DNA of 64,000 nt, taken from positions 13,439,567 to 13,503,566 of the forward strand of contig OZ007576.1 in NCBI GenBank assembly GCA_963931925.1. Reading direction: 5' to 3'. Position 1 is the first letter of the stretch. Each line of letters begins with the position of its first letter. Positions 24,801 to 34,168 of the stretch are shown piece after piece. A program made the position numbers and the translations under genes. The notes beneath the pieces were generated by a model. The model had not been told where the DNA came from, made no database searches, and saw nothing but the letters and a program-made list of their open reading frames with translations. This DNA comes from Onchidella celtica (lineage: Eukaryota; Mollusca; Gastropoda; Systellommatophora; Onchidiidae).

Positions 24801-25691
24801 TGGCTGAGTCTGTGCAAATGACATGGACTTTTCTTCTGGTATTCCACGTTTGTATGCTGACTTCAAAGATTTGTGAGTGGACTTTGTCCTGACCACAACA
24901 GGGCTCTTAATGTTAGAGTTGGTAACAGATGGACCAGCAAAAGATATTTCTGAACTCTGAATGGATGTCAAATCCCTTGGAATTTCAGGTGAAGTTGAAT
25001 GGTCGTTTCCCTCAGTCAATTCCATGGATGGGGACGGATGAGGTGTGGAGACCAGTGCCTGATTCAGCTGATCTATGCTGTTATCACCATCAGGGTCCCA
25101 AGCATGATGCACAGAATCGGATTTCCTGCTCTGCGTAAGATCTTTAGACTGATCATGTGGAATATCAGTGATATTACCCTCCATATTTGTATTTGTCACT
25201 GGGCAATTTAGTTCCAATACATCGGAATCCGATGCTCGATTAGCTATAGGTGACATCTGAACACCAATCATGGACTGATATTCAATGCTTTCTGACTCAA
25301 GGACGCACCTGAGACTGGACTTTTCCTCACTGCTATATATCTCAGTAGGTGGATCAGAGCTATCCTCATGTTCTTTGTCTACTTCTCTAATTTTAAGACC
25401 AGTAAAACACTGCTGTTCCTCTTCATTCCACTGTGCATGATCTTGTATAGATTGTGTTTGTGCTAAATGACTCGCTTGAGTGTTCAGCTGACTGTTGTCT
25501 CGGATCAGGCTTTTTTCATCTACCCATGCACTGCCATACGCAGAGACTAGAGAAGATAATGGTTTTTCTGCATTGTCTCCAACTAAATCAATCTCTCCTT
25601 CTGCTAGTCTGCCAGGAATCCCAAATGTGGTGGATGATCTGCGTAAATTTCTAATGGAGCGACGACGGCACTTTTTCTCACTGGGCTCCAT
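21867..25691 (-). CDS. Large Ser/Thr-rich nuclear protein with KEN boxes, possibly Tantalus/PRR14-like
   Basis: One uninterrupted exon encodes 1274 residues. I start at ATG 25691 because the frame has a TGA five codons upstream and a good acceptor (TTTATGTCCAG) sits 22 bases before the ATG. The N-terminus is basic (EKKCRRRSIRNLRRSSTTFG). Most of the protein is Ser/Thr/Lys-rich and probably disordered, with bipartite basic clusters (KKRKATAERRARSQRRSSR). Two short helical segments resemble each other (NFQMLADKLQSLRH and IIHRLSCKFQALKAQ). A KENxP degron (SKENIPD, near residue 930) and a terminal KEN (1271-1273) suggest destruction by APC/C. LTPKK and MTPSK are Cdk-type sites, and KHVAF could bind PP1. 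The C-terminus (1175-1240) reads LYRNKNYVLPHPRAWETI followed by a basic helix, reminiscent of the Tantalus-like domain of PRR14/PRR14L; this is from memory and uncertain. A mitotic or chromatin role is inferred. Confidence 0.8.
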   Translation of the reverse strand: MEPSEKKCRRRSIRNLRRSSTTFGIPGRLAEGEIDLVGDNAEKPLSSLVSAYGSAWVDEKSLIRDNSQLNTQASHLAQTQSIQDHAQWNEEEQQCFTGLKIREVDKEHEDSSDPPTEIYSSEEKSSLRCVLESESIEYQSMIGVQMSPIANRASDSDVLELNCPVTNTNMEGNITDIPHDQSKDLTQSRKSDSVHHAWDPDGDNSIDQLNQALVSTPHPSPSMELTEGNDHSTSPEIPRDLTSIQSSEISFAGPSVTNSNIKSPVVVRTKSTHKSLKSAYKRGIPEEKSMSFAQTQPRPVHRKASPVEKHVAFTCKQKSGPSYMHAKSMNKCATSSLKSETTNKHSTPTHKHMQSSAHELSASGRKPNKCRTSSGTKLATSITKQPTSMPKLSSPASCGQSSSSATSDKDLIQNFQMLADKLQSLRHDSSTKAKYKASSGDPVGKEKPRTTRRSVTGSVKKSKCSVAVPNEPCREVDRNSYLSKTKSSVVIKKRSSVTPVSKQTSQDQVASTCAKKSSTARKLSITDDVCHDRSMTPSKNLTNAGVLRKKKRMSAETQLDVAGDNIHNIIHRLSCKFQALKAQAETSSNCRRSLSDKDISQTGTASCDSGDVEAIGTSDSVDGSKRTDLKPDSVKDVHNTDKQIIGEISYCPTSLEKEQTFDISDLQSHSVGMDNNFEKGGGDWQNGHKNDGLDTCWEAHKGAAEMNHSSLISFHDTKNSITHNETASSNKPKKKRLSLKKLPTGSDSCQIKSEESDTGDKHSGENVKHSNANTKCKSLVQHELLGTKTDSETFTDCILKEQSDPKLAMLYPDSQSGNEQSNQDVNCVRSPDFSEEMLQGLLNGEFLDLPFSDVSALSGKKRKATAERRARSQRRSSRYFSMQEMPLCPQQTSKGGNSFATLDSQVTNLSLLENGVVVNSVQGRGQDNESKENIPDILTPKKDSKRDSLITDQEAMESVLVDLVNLRVSDVNNTEYRAGEWRRKSSPLKLSSADHCTDFSPYGTDGHRISRDSDSMSQIYDSSRNPVFDSCEAMISCHDQDESVARVDSDRIREMNVRETETVEIEEGEIVSSNLEGQEIADSGQLDVRPAQDGLIDLHTESDESILPEDSANLAGQRCLRVRKSRKSWDLTQSSDNVSKGRKTRHQNEGKEVQEKSPHDVCALSSATCVNPALENLYRNKNYVLPHPRAWETIRENPTTKQTIFTKTRYKRFLQFEDRVSQAKLLRRHKKAQTCKAGTRKRSQISDAEFEQKMLDVQLFLDSPSTFSTTKENA

Positions 25692-25701
25692 GATCACTTC
25701 G

Positions 25702-25724
25702 TTTCAATAACCTGGACATAAAGG
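25702..25724 (-). other. Splice acceptor in the 5'UTR of the 1274-residue gene
   Basis: On the minus strand the sequence reads CCCTTGTTCCTTTATGTCCAG followed by GTTATTGAAACG and then the ATG. A non-coding first exon must lie further upstream, beyond about 25.7 kb. Confidence 0.4.
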
Positions 25725-26368
25725 AACAAGGGACAGGTTACTGAATGTTTGAAACAATGAACAATATCAAGAGAAAATGGGAGAAACCATAAAACAATTT
25801 CAAACACGTTGTGATGTCAGTCAGAACCATTTTAAACACTATTTGATTCTCAATATTATATTGTCCATATTTTGTGTTTACAATGTATATTATTTCAGTC
25901 AACAAACAGCATCTGTATGCATAACAAACATGAAAAATAAGAGACCAAAGAAACATAATCACTAATCAGATTTTAATGAAAAATATGTCAGCTTAACTCT
26001 GGGTGTGAATTTTTCAAAGTCAGAAAACAAGATTCATAACCTCTCGCCCAGAGGATACCTAGATTGAACAGAACAAACTGCAATATAAAGTGAAATGCAG
26101 AATTCTAAACAAATTATTTTAACTCACCCAGCCCTGAAATTTTTTCCACTGTAAGACAAAGTTTCCCAAATTGCCACTGTGACAAAAAGAAAACAGATCG
26201 CGTTTGCAAAATGTTTAAATATAAGTTTGTGCTTATCAATCAAATCGCACAATTCACAACCAGTCTGAAGGTTACTGAACAAAGAATGCATGTAAAAGGA
26301 AAATACAGTAAAAATAAATGATCAGGGTAAAATGTTCTGTTAGAAGAAATTATGTAATGTTTCATTCA

Positions 26369-26927
26369 TCATCATCATCATTGCCTTTCTCACCCTGGAT
26401 CAGGGTATAGGCCACCAACAAACACTTTCCATCCCTCTCTATCATGGGCCAGTCTCTTTACATTATTCCAAGTCTTTCCACTTCGTTGCACATCATTTTC
26501 TCTGGCTCTTCTCCACGTTCCGCGCGGCCTTCCTCTTGATCTCTTGCCCTGGGGATTCCAATCCAATACCTTCTTCGTGATGCTGTTTCCTGGCCTCCTG
26601 AGAGTGTGGCCGATCCATCTCCATCGCCTCCTACCAATTTCCTCTCTGACTGGGCTCTGTCTTGTTCTTTTCCATACAATTTCATTGCTGACCTTGTCTG
26701 TCCATCTGATCTTAAGTAGCTTCCTCAAACATCTGTTGATGAAAACTTGGATTCTCTTTATGCAGGCCTGGGACGCATTCCAAGTCTCACATCCATACAA
26801 CAGGACTGACTTCACGTTCGAGTTGAATATCCTCAGCTTTGTTTTTAGAGATATATCCTTGGTTCTCCAAATCTTGCTTAAGGACGTGAAAGCTGCCTGT
26901 GCCTTTCCAATTCGTGCTTTGACTTCT
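26369..26927 (-). mobile_element. RTE-type LINE, 5'-truncated copy 1
   Basis: This is the last 0.56 kb of the same element as 51556-53519. It covers the C-terminal part of the reverse transcriptase polyprotein (frame open to the stop at 26390-26392) and the short (ATG)n 3' tail. Over about 547 aligned bases I count 4 substitutions relative to the other copy. The sequence match stops at 26927. ATTCA at 26364-26368 and 26928-26932 may be a short target-site duplication. Confidence 0.85.
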
Positions 26928-27644
26928 ATTCACGCTACCTAATTTTTTTTTTTAATTTAGCTACCCACCACTTTTCTTACCGTCACCAACTGGATCTGCC
27001 TTAGAATAGTTCAATGACAGATCTAAATCACAATCCGTGTCATTTTCCGGTCAATATTCAAGCAAACCTCTTGCCCTTTCAGTTGCGAATCATATTTAGG
27101 GCACTGCCATGCAACGGTTTTGTCAACACAAATTTCACTCCAATAGGCAAGACTCACGCTGTTTATCTTTTATCATGTCTGTTTCAATTCTGAGAGCCCA
27201 TCCTAGACAAATTTCGCACGCAGTCGAGAGTAAAATTCCCACTATTATCGTTATAATGTAAATGTTTGCCATTTTCTTCCATTAAAACCATTATAAAGTA
27301 CATGTATTATGACACAGAACCGAATCTGTTTCATCCAGCACTGTTGCTGTGCGTAGCATTACTGTGCGCGCCACAGTGAGCAGCCACTCAGGTTGAATGA
27401 GTTAATTAATTTTCATACATGTAGATAAAGTAATTTACTAATAAGTCAAATATCCAATATCCTGTGGGAGGAAATATAATCAAATTCCAACATACAAACA
27501 TAAAGGAAGACTTCCGATCCGGTATGTGCATCTCATTGATCTCATGACCAGATTTTGGAAAGAATGTCCCGATCACTTTAACTGTTGTAATTCTTTACAA
27601 TTTTTTTTTTCTTTTTTGCTCGCTGGTTGAAAGTGAAAGGGTAT

Positions 27645-27722
27645 ATATAAAGGGTAAGGCCGAGATAAGATGACGTTTGGGATAGGGATAAAGACAGGGT
27701 TAGGGATAGTTTTAGAGATAGA
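27645..27722. repeat. Dispersed repeat with GGGATAGGGAT / GGGTTAGGG motifs
   Basis: The segment TTTGGGATAGGGATAAAGAC then AGGGTTAGGGATAG recurs in related form near 58830-58875 (reverse), 60420-60450 and 63977-64000. It looks like a decayed repeat family and is not a telomere array, since the units are irregular. Confidence 0.4.
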
Positions 27723-28408
27723 GTTGACTTGACTGGGTGTTCAGGACCTCTTTCACTGATTTTCTTCAGCAGGAAAACATTCCAGACTGTGGGAGGTTAT
27801 GAATTCCTGCAAGGACGCAACTTTACAAAGTATATCTGAATGCGTGTCATTGCCAGGCTGCATCTTTTTAATAAAAGATACTCAGCATTTAATCTCCGAA
27901 CTATTCTTTAAACTGTGAAAATGTCCCCACAGAGGGCTAACTCGCCTCTCCTGCGACATCCTGTGCACGACCTCTCCTGGTCGAGGGATATCGCTGCGTT
28001 TTTGAAATCGTTCAAAAACCCGTGTGTGTAAATGACAAAACGCCCCGATCTCGACAGGGTGGGCGATCGATCAGCCCGACCAGCCTGAATTTTCATCCGC
28101 GCGATGTGCGATCGGCGGCGAACACCTGGCGAAATTTACCCATATTTTCTTTGATTTTACAATTATTTTGACTTTAGATTTGAATTCAGCGACCTCAAAA
28201 TAGGGGAGTCCAACAGCAGATTTCTAAAATTCTGCATTTTAAAAGAGTTTGTAATTTTTTCTGTCACACATACACAATCACACGCAACCACACGGAGCAC
28301 ACTGGAAGCGCAACTGAGTTCTCGAAACCGAGCACCCCCTTCCCCTCCCCCACCTTCATTTTCTTTTGTTTTCGACATCATTCAAGACTTTTCTACATTT
28401 CTGCAAGC

Positions 28409-28953
28409 ATGTCGACTTGGTCAAAACAGAATATTTCAATTTTTATTGAAATGTACCGTAATAGAGAAACAAAGAGAAAACAAGGAAGACCACCCATTAC
28501 ATATCACGATAACATCAAGAAAGTCAGCCAGCTGGAAATAAGTGAACTAACTAGGAAAGCTAAGGACAGGATTGGGTGGAGGAGATTTTGTCGTGACATC
28601 CACTGTAGCAGCTAACATCGATGACGATGAAGCCGACAGGTGACAGGTGAGGTGACCGTAATAGAGAATGTTTATGGAAAATGAAGTCGAAAAACTATTC
28701 AAACAAATTTTTGTGAGAAATGGCCTACGGAGAACTACTTCAGTTCGTAAGCACATTTGAAGAAAATGCGGATAAAGAAACAGTTGTGAAGAAAATAAGC
28801 AATTTGCGTAACTGCTACAGAAAAGAAGTGAAGAAAATTGAGCAATCGAAAGTATCTGAGGTTGGCTCAGAGTCAATATACCAACCCAAATTATGGTACA
28901 TCCCATTACTGCATTTTTTGAAGGACCAAGAGACCCCGCGGCCAAACGATGAG
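28409..28953 (+). pseudogene. MADF-type gene, exon 1, disrupted by a LINE tail
   Basis: The exon begins MSTWSKQNISIFIEMYRN, the first helix of a MADF (Myb/SANT-like) DNA-binding domain, and resumes after an insertion with CLWK and later ELLQFVSTFEENADKETVVKKI, NLRNCYRKEVKKI and YQPKLWYIPLLHFL. The latter is the usual MADF third-helix region. A 186-bp insert (28469-28654) with a 14-bp duplication breaks the frame, and an additional TGA at 28714-28716 lies in the former frame. From ATG 28720 the frame is open to a clean donor (GAG/GTAAGA at 28954). A shorter protein of about 210 residues lacking the first MADF helix could still be made. MADF-BESS proteins act as transcription regulators or as accessory proteins of some transposons. 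Confidence 0.6.
28469..28654 (+). mobile_element. LINE 3' tail inserted in the MADF exon
   Basis: The insert is 186 bp and flanked by the exact 14-bp duplication ACCGTAATAGAGAA (28455-28468 and 28655-28668). It encodes the C-terminal end of a LINE polyprotein (GRPPITYHDNIKK, then TRKAKDRIGWRRFCRDI and a stop at 28613-28615). It ends in short GACAGGTGA/GGTGA repeats, a typical RTE-like 3' tail. Its sequence differs from the 51556-53519 element, so it is another subfamily. Confidence 0.75.
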
Positions 28954-29156
28954 GTAAGAATTCTTTATTTATGTGTCGTGATGTTGCTACGTTTATGTGC
29001 TTTGTATTAAAAAAAAAAAAAAGTATTATTTTCATCGCTTACTGTCATGTAATTTTTGCTTTATAAATCTGTTTGTCTAACTGTCTGCTATCTGTTTGTG
29101 TTACAGATCATGCATCTGCTCATACTTCTGTTGAATGTTGAATAAAGCCAAGATGA

Positions 29157-29873
29157 GGGACCGTTCACATATTATGTCATCAAAAATTGACTAATTTTGA
29201 CCCCCCCCCCTCCCCTTATCATCACATGTCATCAAATGGCTATCTCTCCCCCCCTGTTTGATGAAGTAATCAAAACTTGACAAATAACGACTAAAAATAC
29301 CCGTATAGTGCTGTTTGCTATTTATTTGCTGCCCCCCCCCCCCCCCAAATTATAAGATAAAATTGATCTGACTCTCTGAAATTATGCAAAAATAGAACCA
29401 AAATTAAAACCAAGACTTGTCTAGATCTGGTCTAGAATCTAGGATTTAAAAAAAAGTAGGTAACTGAAGATTCTCATTTCCCTTGATTTGAAAAATAAGG
29501 CTGAACAAACAGGAAGATCAACATTGAAACAGAAGTGAAAAATATAGAACCAAATCAGACATGATGCAGTGTTGATTCTGTGGTAGGTTTAGCAGTTTAA
29601 CAAATATTGAGTAGTAATAGTAGTCATTCAAGGTATTGGTTAATTAATTAATTACTGTAGTTATTTTATTGGCAATACGGCATCCCCTATAATACCTATA
29701 ATAAAAATATGAATTTGGTCTATATATTTGTTCTTCTTTTTCAATTTTACCAAACCACATTGATGACATCATCTTTGGACTCAACAACCCCCCTCCCCAT
29801 GTCATCACAAAGTCTCATTCAAGAAACCCCCCCCCCCCCCCCTTATGTGATGACATAATATGTGAACGGTCCC
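29157..29873. mobile_element. MITE with perfect 26-bp inverted repeats and internal poly-C
   Basis: GGGACCGTTCACATATTATG (then TCATCA) at 29157-29182 is repeated exactly in reverse at 29848-29873. The element is 717 bp and has no transposase. Long C-runs lie near both ends on the same strand. I find no clear target duplication. The termini resemble those of the element at 46038-46605, so the two are probably related families. Confidence 0.75.
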
Positions 29874-29931
29874 TAAGTGGCTAGAAACAGACTTCAGACT
29901 TCCTGCATTTCAATTTATTCAATATTATAAC

Positions 29932-31250
29932 ATGGAGCGATTTCTCCGACCTGAGAGGTTCAACGCGGACCCAAACACACCAGACGCATCCAAACGCTGG
30001 AATCACTGGCTGCGAGCCTCCAACAATTTCCTGTCATCTCTACGACAACAATCTCCCACTCATACTCTTGATGAACTTGACTTGCTGATAAACTTTGTTG
30101 ACCCCTTTGTATATAATGAATACATCATCGACTGTACCACATTTGCCTCTGCAGTGGAAGTCCTGAAAAACATTTGTGTTCAACCTGGAAATGAATATTC
30201 GCTCGGTACATCTTAGCAACTGCCAAACAAGAACCTGGGCAGACACTTGACCAATTCTTACAAACACTGAAGATTCTTGCAAAGGAGTGTGAGTTCAAAG
30301 CTGTTTCAGCCGACAAAAACAGAGATGATTTCATCCGAGACGCTTTCATCTGTGGCCTTTCTTCAAATCAAATCAGACAAAGGCTCCTTGAGAATAAGAT
30401 TAGAAGTTTACTGCTTTTGATCAAGCTAGATCCCTAGAAATGGCTGAAAAACAATCTCGGACATATAACAATGTACCATCTTCATCATCAGTGCCCTGCG
30501 GCAGTACCACCACTCCATCCACCGACGAGAGTGATACACTATCAGCTGCAACCAGTTCCAAATGCTTCTGTGTGTGGTTTTCAACGGCATCCCCGATCAA
30601 AATGCCCTGCTCGAGAGGCAACTTGCAAAGGCTGTGGGAAGAAAGGACATTATTAAAAGGTGTGTCTATCAAAAGGAAAACGGAATGACTTCACCTCTAC
30701 TGCTGGTCCCATCCTTAATTCGGCCTTCACCACTGCCCCCCCGCCCTTAAGTCTTCAGAATGCTATCATCAAAGTCAAGGTCTTTAACACTCCTCTGAAG
30801 GCACTGATAGACACAGGAAGCTCTGAAAGTTTTATCTCAGCAGACAAAACTCAATCTATGAAGTTCAAGACCTTCAAGTCTCACCACGGAGAGCAAAAGC
30901 CTCATCAGATATGAAAACGTAAGGCAGACCATTGGCTGGATTCACCTTTGGCAGATTCAGTGTAGGCTACCTGCACGTAGTCTGCGCTAAAAGTCAGTGT
31001 TTTCAATGACCCCGCCATCAGAGATGCTTCCATTCCTCCCGACATTCACGTAGAGCAATTCGTAATTTGCGTTGGCTATCCCCATCAGTACAATACATGT
31101 ACATGTACTATGGTATCCCTTGTAATCGAAATAGAAGGATCCAGACTCTGGTGGTGGACATGTGGCCACATGCTTGCCACCAATACTCATATACTGCCCA
31201 AGCAGTTTGGAAACTGCCATCACTCCTCAAAAATGTTGGCTACCTGCAAC
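29932..31250 (+). mobile_element. Ty3/gypsy-type retrotransposon remnant (gag, zinc knuckle, protease)
   Basis: The gag start is recognisable (MERFLRPERFN, then RWNHWLRASNNFL), followed in a different frame by a gag core block (about 30197-30410), a serine-rich spacer, a CCHC-like zinc knuckle near 30600-30660, and an aspartic protease core ALIDTGSSESFI near 30800-30840. At least three frameshifts and several stops separate these blocks. Reverse transcriptase, integrase and LTRs are not found. It is an inactive fragment embedded in the MADF-gene intron. Confidence 0.75.
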
Positions 31251-31361
31251 CACTCTTCTGGTGTAGAAGGGAACTGAAAGAGAAAGTACAGCTTATTAGT
31301 TTGCATTTACCCTATTCTTCTCCGTTAATACTTTATCTACTGTTTTTTTTTTGTATGTCAG

Positions 31362-31465
31362 GACAATTTATCCACTGACGAGGTTGACACTATGAATGAC
31401 CAAGATTTTGAAGTGGAGTCAGTTGCATCAACATATAATAGTCCAGATACACCAGCAAATTTCAG
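31362..31465 (+). CDS. MADF-type gene, exon 2
   Basis: A short exon after TTTTTTTGTATGTCAG, ending TTTCAG before GTAACG. It encodes an acidic Ser/Thr-rich linker (DNLSTDEVDTMNDQDFEVES...). It starts in phase with exon 1 (after GAG) and leaves two bases that join C from exon 3 to make a Ser codon. Its open frame shows that the linker between the domains is intact. Confidence 0.55.
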
Positions 31466-31723
31466 GTAACGAAGGAGGAAGAGAGAGAGAGAGAAAGAGA
31501 GAGGAGAGGGAAATGTGAGATGGAAAGAGTGGAGGATAGATAGATAGGTAGATAGACCAGACAGACAGATAGGTATAGAGAGACAGGATGAGGAAGACAG
31601 AAGACAGACCAACAGTCAGATATATATAAAAACCACCACCACTACTACTACTACTTCTACTTGAACTACTATTATTACTATTACTACTACTACTACATGT
31701 ACTACTAACTACTTTTTTTTCAG
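31466..31723 (+). repeat. Intron 2 of the MADF-type gene with microsatellites
   Basis: The intron contains (GA)n-rich sequence at 31480-31510, (GATA/GACA)n at 31536-31580 and (ACT/CCA)n at 31630-31710. It then ends in a T-run and CAG at 31723. Confidence 0.6.
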
Positions 31724-32018
31724 CATTCCTGCACCCAAACCCTCTACTAGTGCACCGAAACGGGCTAAAGTGAGTAGGAAAACAACAGAGGATGACGAGC
31801 TTCTTTCGCTTGCTCGAAATAGATTGGCAACCCCCACATCACATTCCAACAACTACGAAGATGAACATGATATTTTTGGCAGATATGTTGCCTGCAAATT
31901 GAAAAAGATGTCTTCAATACAAAAGCTATATGCAGAAAAACTGATTAATGATGTGCTATTTTCTGGACAAATGGATAGCTTGAATGCTACATCTGCTTTA
32001 TTTACTTGCAACAACTAA
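31724..32018 (+). CDS. MADF-type gene, exon 3 with BESS-like C-terminus
   Basis: The terminal exon follows TTTTTTTTCAG. After a Pro/Ser-rich basic linker (PAPKPSTSAPKRAKVSRK) it encodes DIFGRYVACKLKKMSSIQKL then AEKLINDVLFSGQMD. This matches the pattern of a BESS motif (FGxYVAxxLxxM...I...LF), the protein-interaction motif found at the C-terminus of MADF proteins. The stop TAA is at 32016-32018. The exon is open, in phase and well formed, so the gene either died recently or is still expressed in shortened form. Confidence 0.6.
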
Positions 32019-33403
32019 CTATGCCACCTCATACGAGACATATTGTCAGTAAAGTTTTTGTCTACTTCATATCATAAATACATGGAGGCTATCTTTTTTC
32101 AGACATACTAATTTAATTGACATTCATAAGTTGATAATGGTAATTAGTTAGTGCATTAATTAATCTTCTTTTTCTTTTTTTTTGTGATCCGATAACTGGT
32201 GATGACGAGGTAGAGAAAGTTGAGGATGATGCAGTTAAGGAGGAGGAAGAAATGGTGGACATGGATGAGGAGAATGTAATGAGTAAATTGTTATTTGTTT
32301 GTATTTCATTTTTGTTTGTTTGTTGATTTTTAAAAGTTATTTCATGTAGGTTATTCAGCAGCCAAATATTTCTGATTCTGGCAATAACCTCGTTGTTCAT
32401 CAGTAGAAAAACAGTGTCTATCATCTTTGATTTTATTTAATTTGATACTTTATAATGTAGTTCAGAAATAAAAAGAAAAAAAATATGAATAAAATAATTC
32501 TTTACACTTAAATAATTATGTCTTTTTACCTATGATTTGTGATTGATGATGATGATGATAAAATTACCTTTATGTAGTTCTTTGCATGGGAGGCATATCT
32601 TGCTGAGCATGTTTCTGGAATGATGTAATGCAGGCAGAAAACTTGAGATCTTGATAACTTCTGCCTGTTGCGAGATAGCGCAGTGTCACAACCAGATCTA
32701 TGCTCATGAGGGCTTATGGGGCTCCTCATGACAGTAGATTCTTTTTCAATGAAAGGTGTAACTTTTTGCAGAAGCTTTTAAAAGTACATATCTTGATCCA
32801 TGCGAATAAAGTTTTTAAGACCTTCTGGATACACGCTAATTTCTCTCATACTCATAATGAGACAGTTTATTTCTTTTCAACAACCACTGTTTAGCCCAAA
32901 TGGACTTTGTGCACCTTTTTTCCTGTTTTATTAAAACATAAACCGCCAAAATGTCATCTAACACAAGATCCACCATTGCACACTAGACGAGACCGGAAAA
33001 CCCGCCTAAATAACTAGTTAGAAAACGCTAGGTATAAACAACATCAAAAAGACCGCCCGGATATCGGGGAGATCCAGTCGCATAGATATCCTTGAGACAA
33101 AATTTATCGCAACGTCTTAGAAATGGCCTAGAAGTCCTCCCCAACTTTAAGAGCGGCGTGCACAGGGCTCCCCTGGCAATTCCTCTATAGGATTAGTAAT
33201 GAGTTTAGTTAATGTGCGGCTTGGCAATTAACTATTACTGTGAGTACAGTAACAGGTGCACTTTGCCTCTTTGGCATTAGTGGCATGAGACTTATTCGGA
33301 AGTCATTCCAAGAATAATAAAAAACCAGACATAAACAATAAAATACAGACATGAGTCTACAGGGCTTTTTAATTTTTTTCTGGTAAATCAGATTTTGCAC
33401 TCC
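32019..33403. other. Region downstream of the MADF-type gene
   Basis: The stretch 32190-32285 could encode a very acidic peptide (TGDDEVEKVEDDAVKEEEEM). No splice acceptor precedes it, so I do not call an exon. The remainder is AT-rich without recognised features. Confidence 0.25.
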
Positions 33404-34168
33404 TTATCCGTCAACATTATCGACGGATACTGCCCAGGTTTATCCGTCAACATTATCGACGGATACTGCCCAGGTTTATCCGTCAACATTATCGACGGAT
33501 ACTGCCCAGGTTTATACGGCAACACTATCGGCACTATTGACGAATGACAAACAACAACAAACAAACAAGCAAACTGGATTTATTCCTAATGTTATTGGAT
33601 TTTAAAAAATTACCAAAGACATTGATTACTGATAAAAAGACTTCTATAAGAAAAAAAACACCCTACCCTGCTGAGAATCGAACCACTGTACCTCCGATTG
33701 GATCATACAAAAAAAAAACAACTGAATTTCTTTTGTCATTCTTCTTGGATTTAAAAAAAAAATTATGCCTCATAAAAAGACTTGTGACAAAAAAAAAAAA
33801 AAAAAAGCTGCCGTGCTGAGAATTGAACCACTGCCATTTGACTGACAGGCAGAGATGCTAACAACTACGCTATTGAGAACCCTGACTACTTGTGAGAAAA
33901 GTCTTACTAAATAAGTATGACCAAACCAAGAAACCCATATCAACGGATTAGACCTGAACCTTCGTGTATCCATTAAATCAATAAAATTCCAAGTCTCTCC
34001 AATTTCAATAATTCAACACTCGCCCAATATGAACGTTGATCGCGTGGGGATGTATGCTCGTATGGAACAAGGGTTCAAATCAGGGGAGATGACTCGCAAA
34101 TACAGAAATTATGTTGACGGATAAAAAAAATCCTAGGGAAAATTTTATCCGTCAGTATCGACGGATAA
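33404..34168. mobile_element. Composite repeat with TTATCCGTCAACAT ends
   Basis: On the left, a 36-bp unit (TTTATCCGTCAACATTATCG then ACGGATACTGCCCAGG) is repeated three times at about 33405-33515, with a degenerate fourth. On the right, the reversed motif ATGTTGACGGATAA occurs at 34111-34124 and a palindromic TTATCCGTCAGTATCGACGG at 34145-34164. Two related internal segments of about 135 bp each carry a tRNA-like B box on the minus strand. This looks like a non-autonomous inverted-repeat element built of tandem blocks. Confidence 0.5.
33810..33880 (-). repeat. tRNA-Asp-like sequence (SINE-type or pseudogene)
   Basis: Read on the minus strand, it has an A box (TAGCGTAGTTGTTAGCATC), the CTGTCAG anticodon-loop region expected of tRNA-Asp(GTC), and the B box GGTTCAATTCT. 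The stems are imperfect, so it is a tRNA-derived repeat or pseudogene and not a working tRNA. A second B-box half occurs at about 33665-33695. Confidence 0.5.

Larger units (their letters stand above)
25725..28408. other. Region between the 1274-residue gene and the MADF-type gene
   Basis: It contains the truncated RTE copy at 26369-26927 and a short copy of a GGGTTAGGGATAG-type dispersed repeat at about 27645-27722. It also has a GC-richer stretch with CpGs (27900-28130) that could hold the promoter or first exon of either flanking gene. No exon could be defined. Confidence 0.3.
28954..31361 (+). other. Intron 1 of the MADF-type gene
   Basis: The intron runs from GTAAGA to TTGTATGTCAG. It is largely occupied by a MITE (29157-29873) and a decayed Ty3/gypsy fragment (29932-31250). 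It includes several poly-C tracts (about 29199, 29333 and 29826). Confidence 0.5.

Noticed and set aside
25692-25697. Start two codons upstream of 25691 in the 1274-residue gene
   Set aside because: The upstream codon is GTG, not ATG; the first ATG in the exon is at 25691.
26544-26942. Plus-strand open frames over the RTE copies (also 51496-52158)
   Set aside because: They are antisense shadows of the reverse transcriptase frame.
32190-32285. Acidic peptide-coding stretch downstream of the MADF-type gene
   Set aside because: No splice acceptor and no clear start; GA-rich sequence readily gives Glu/Asp runs.
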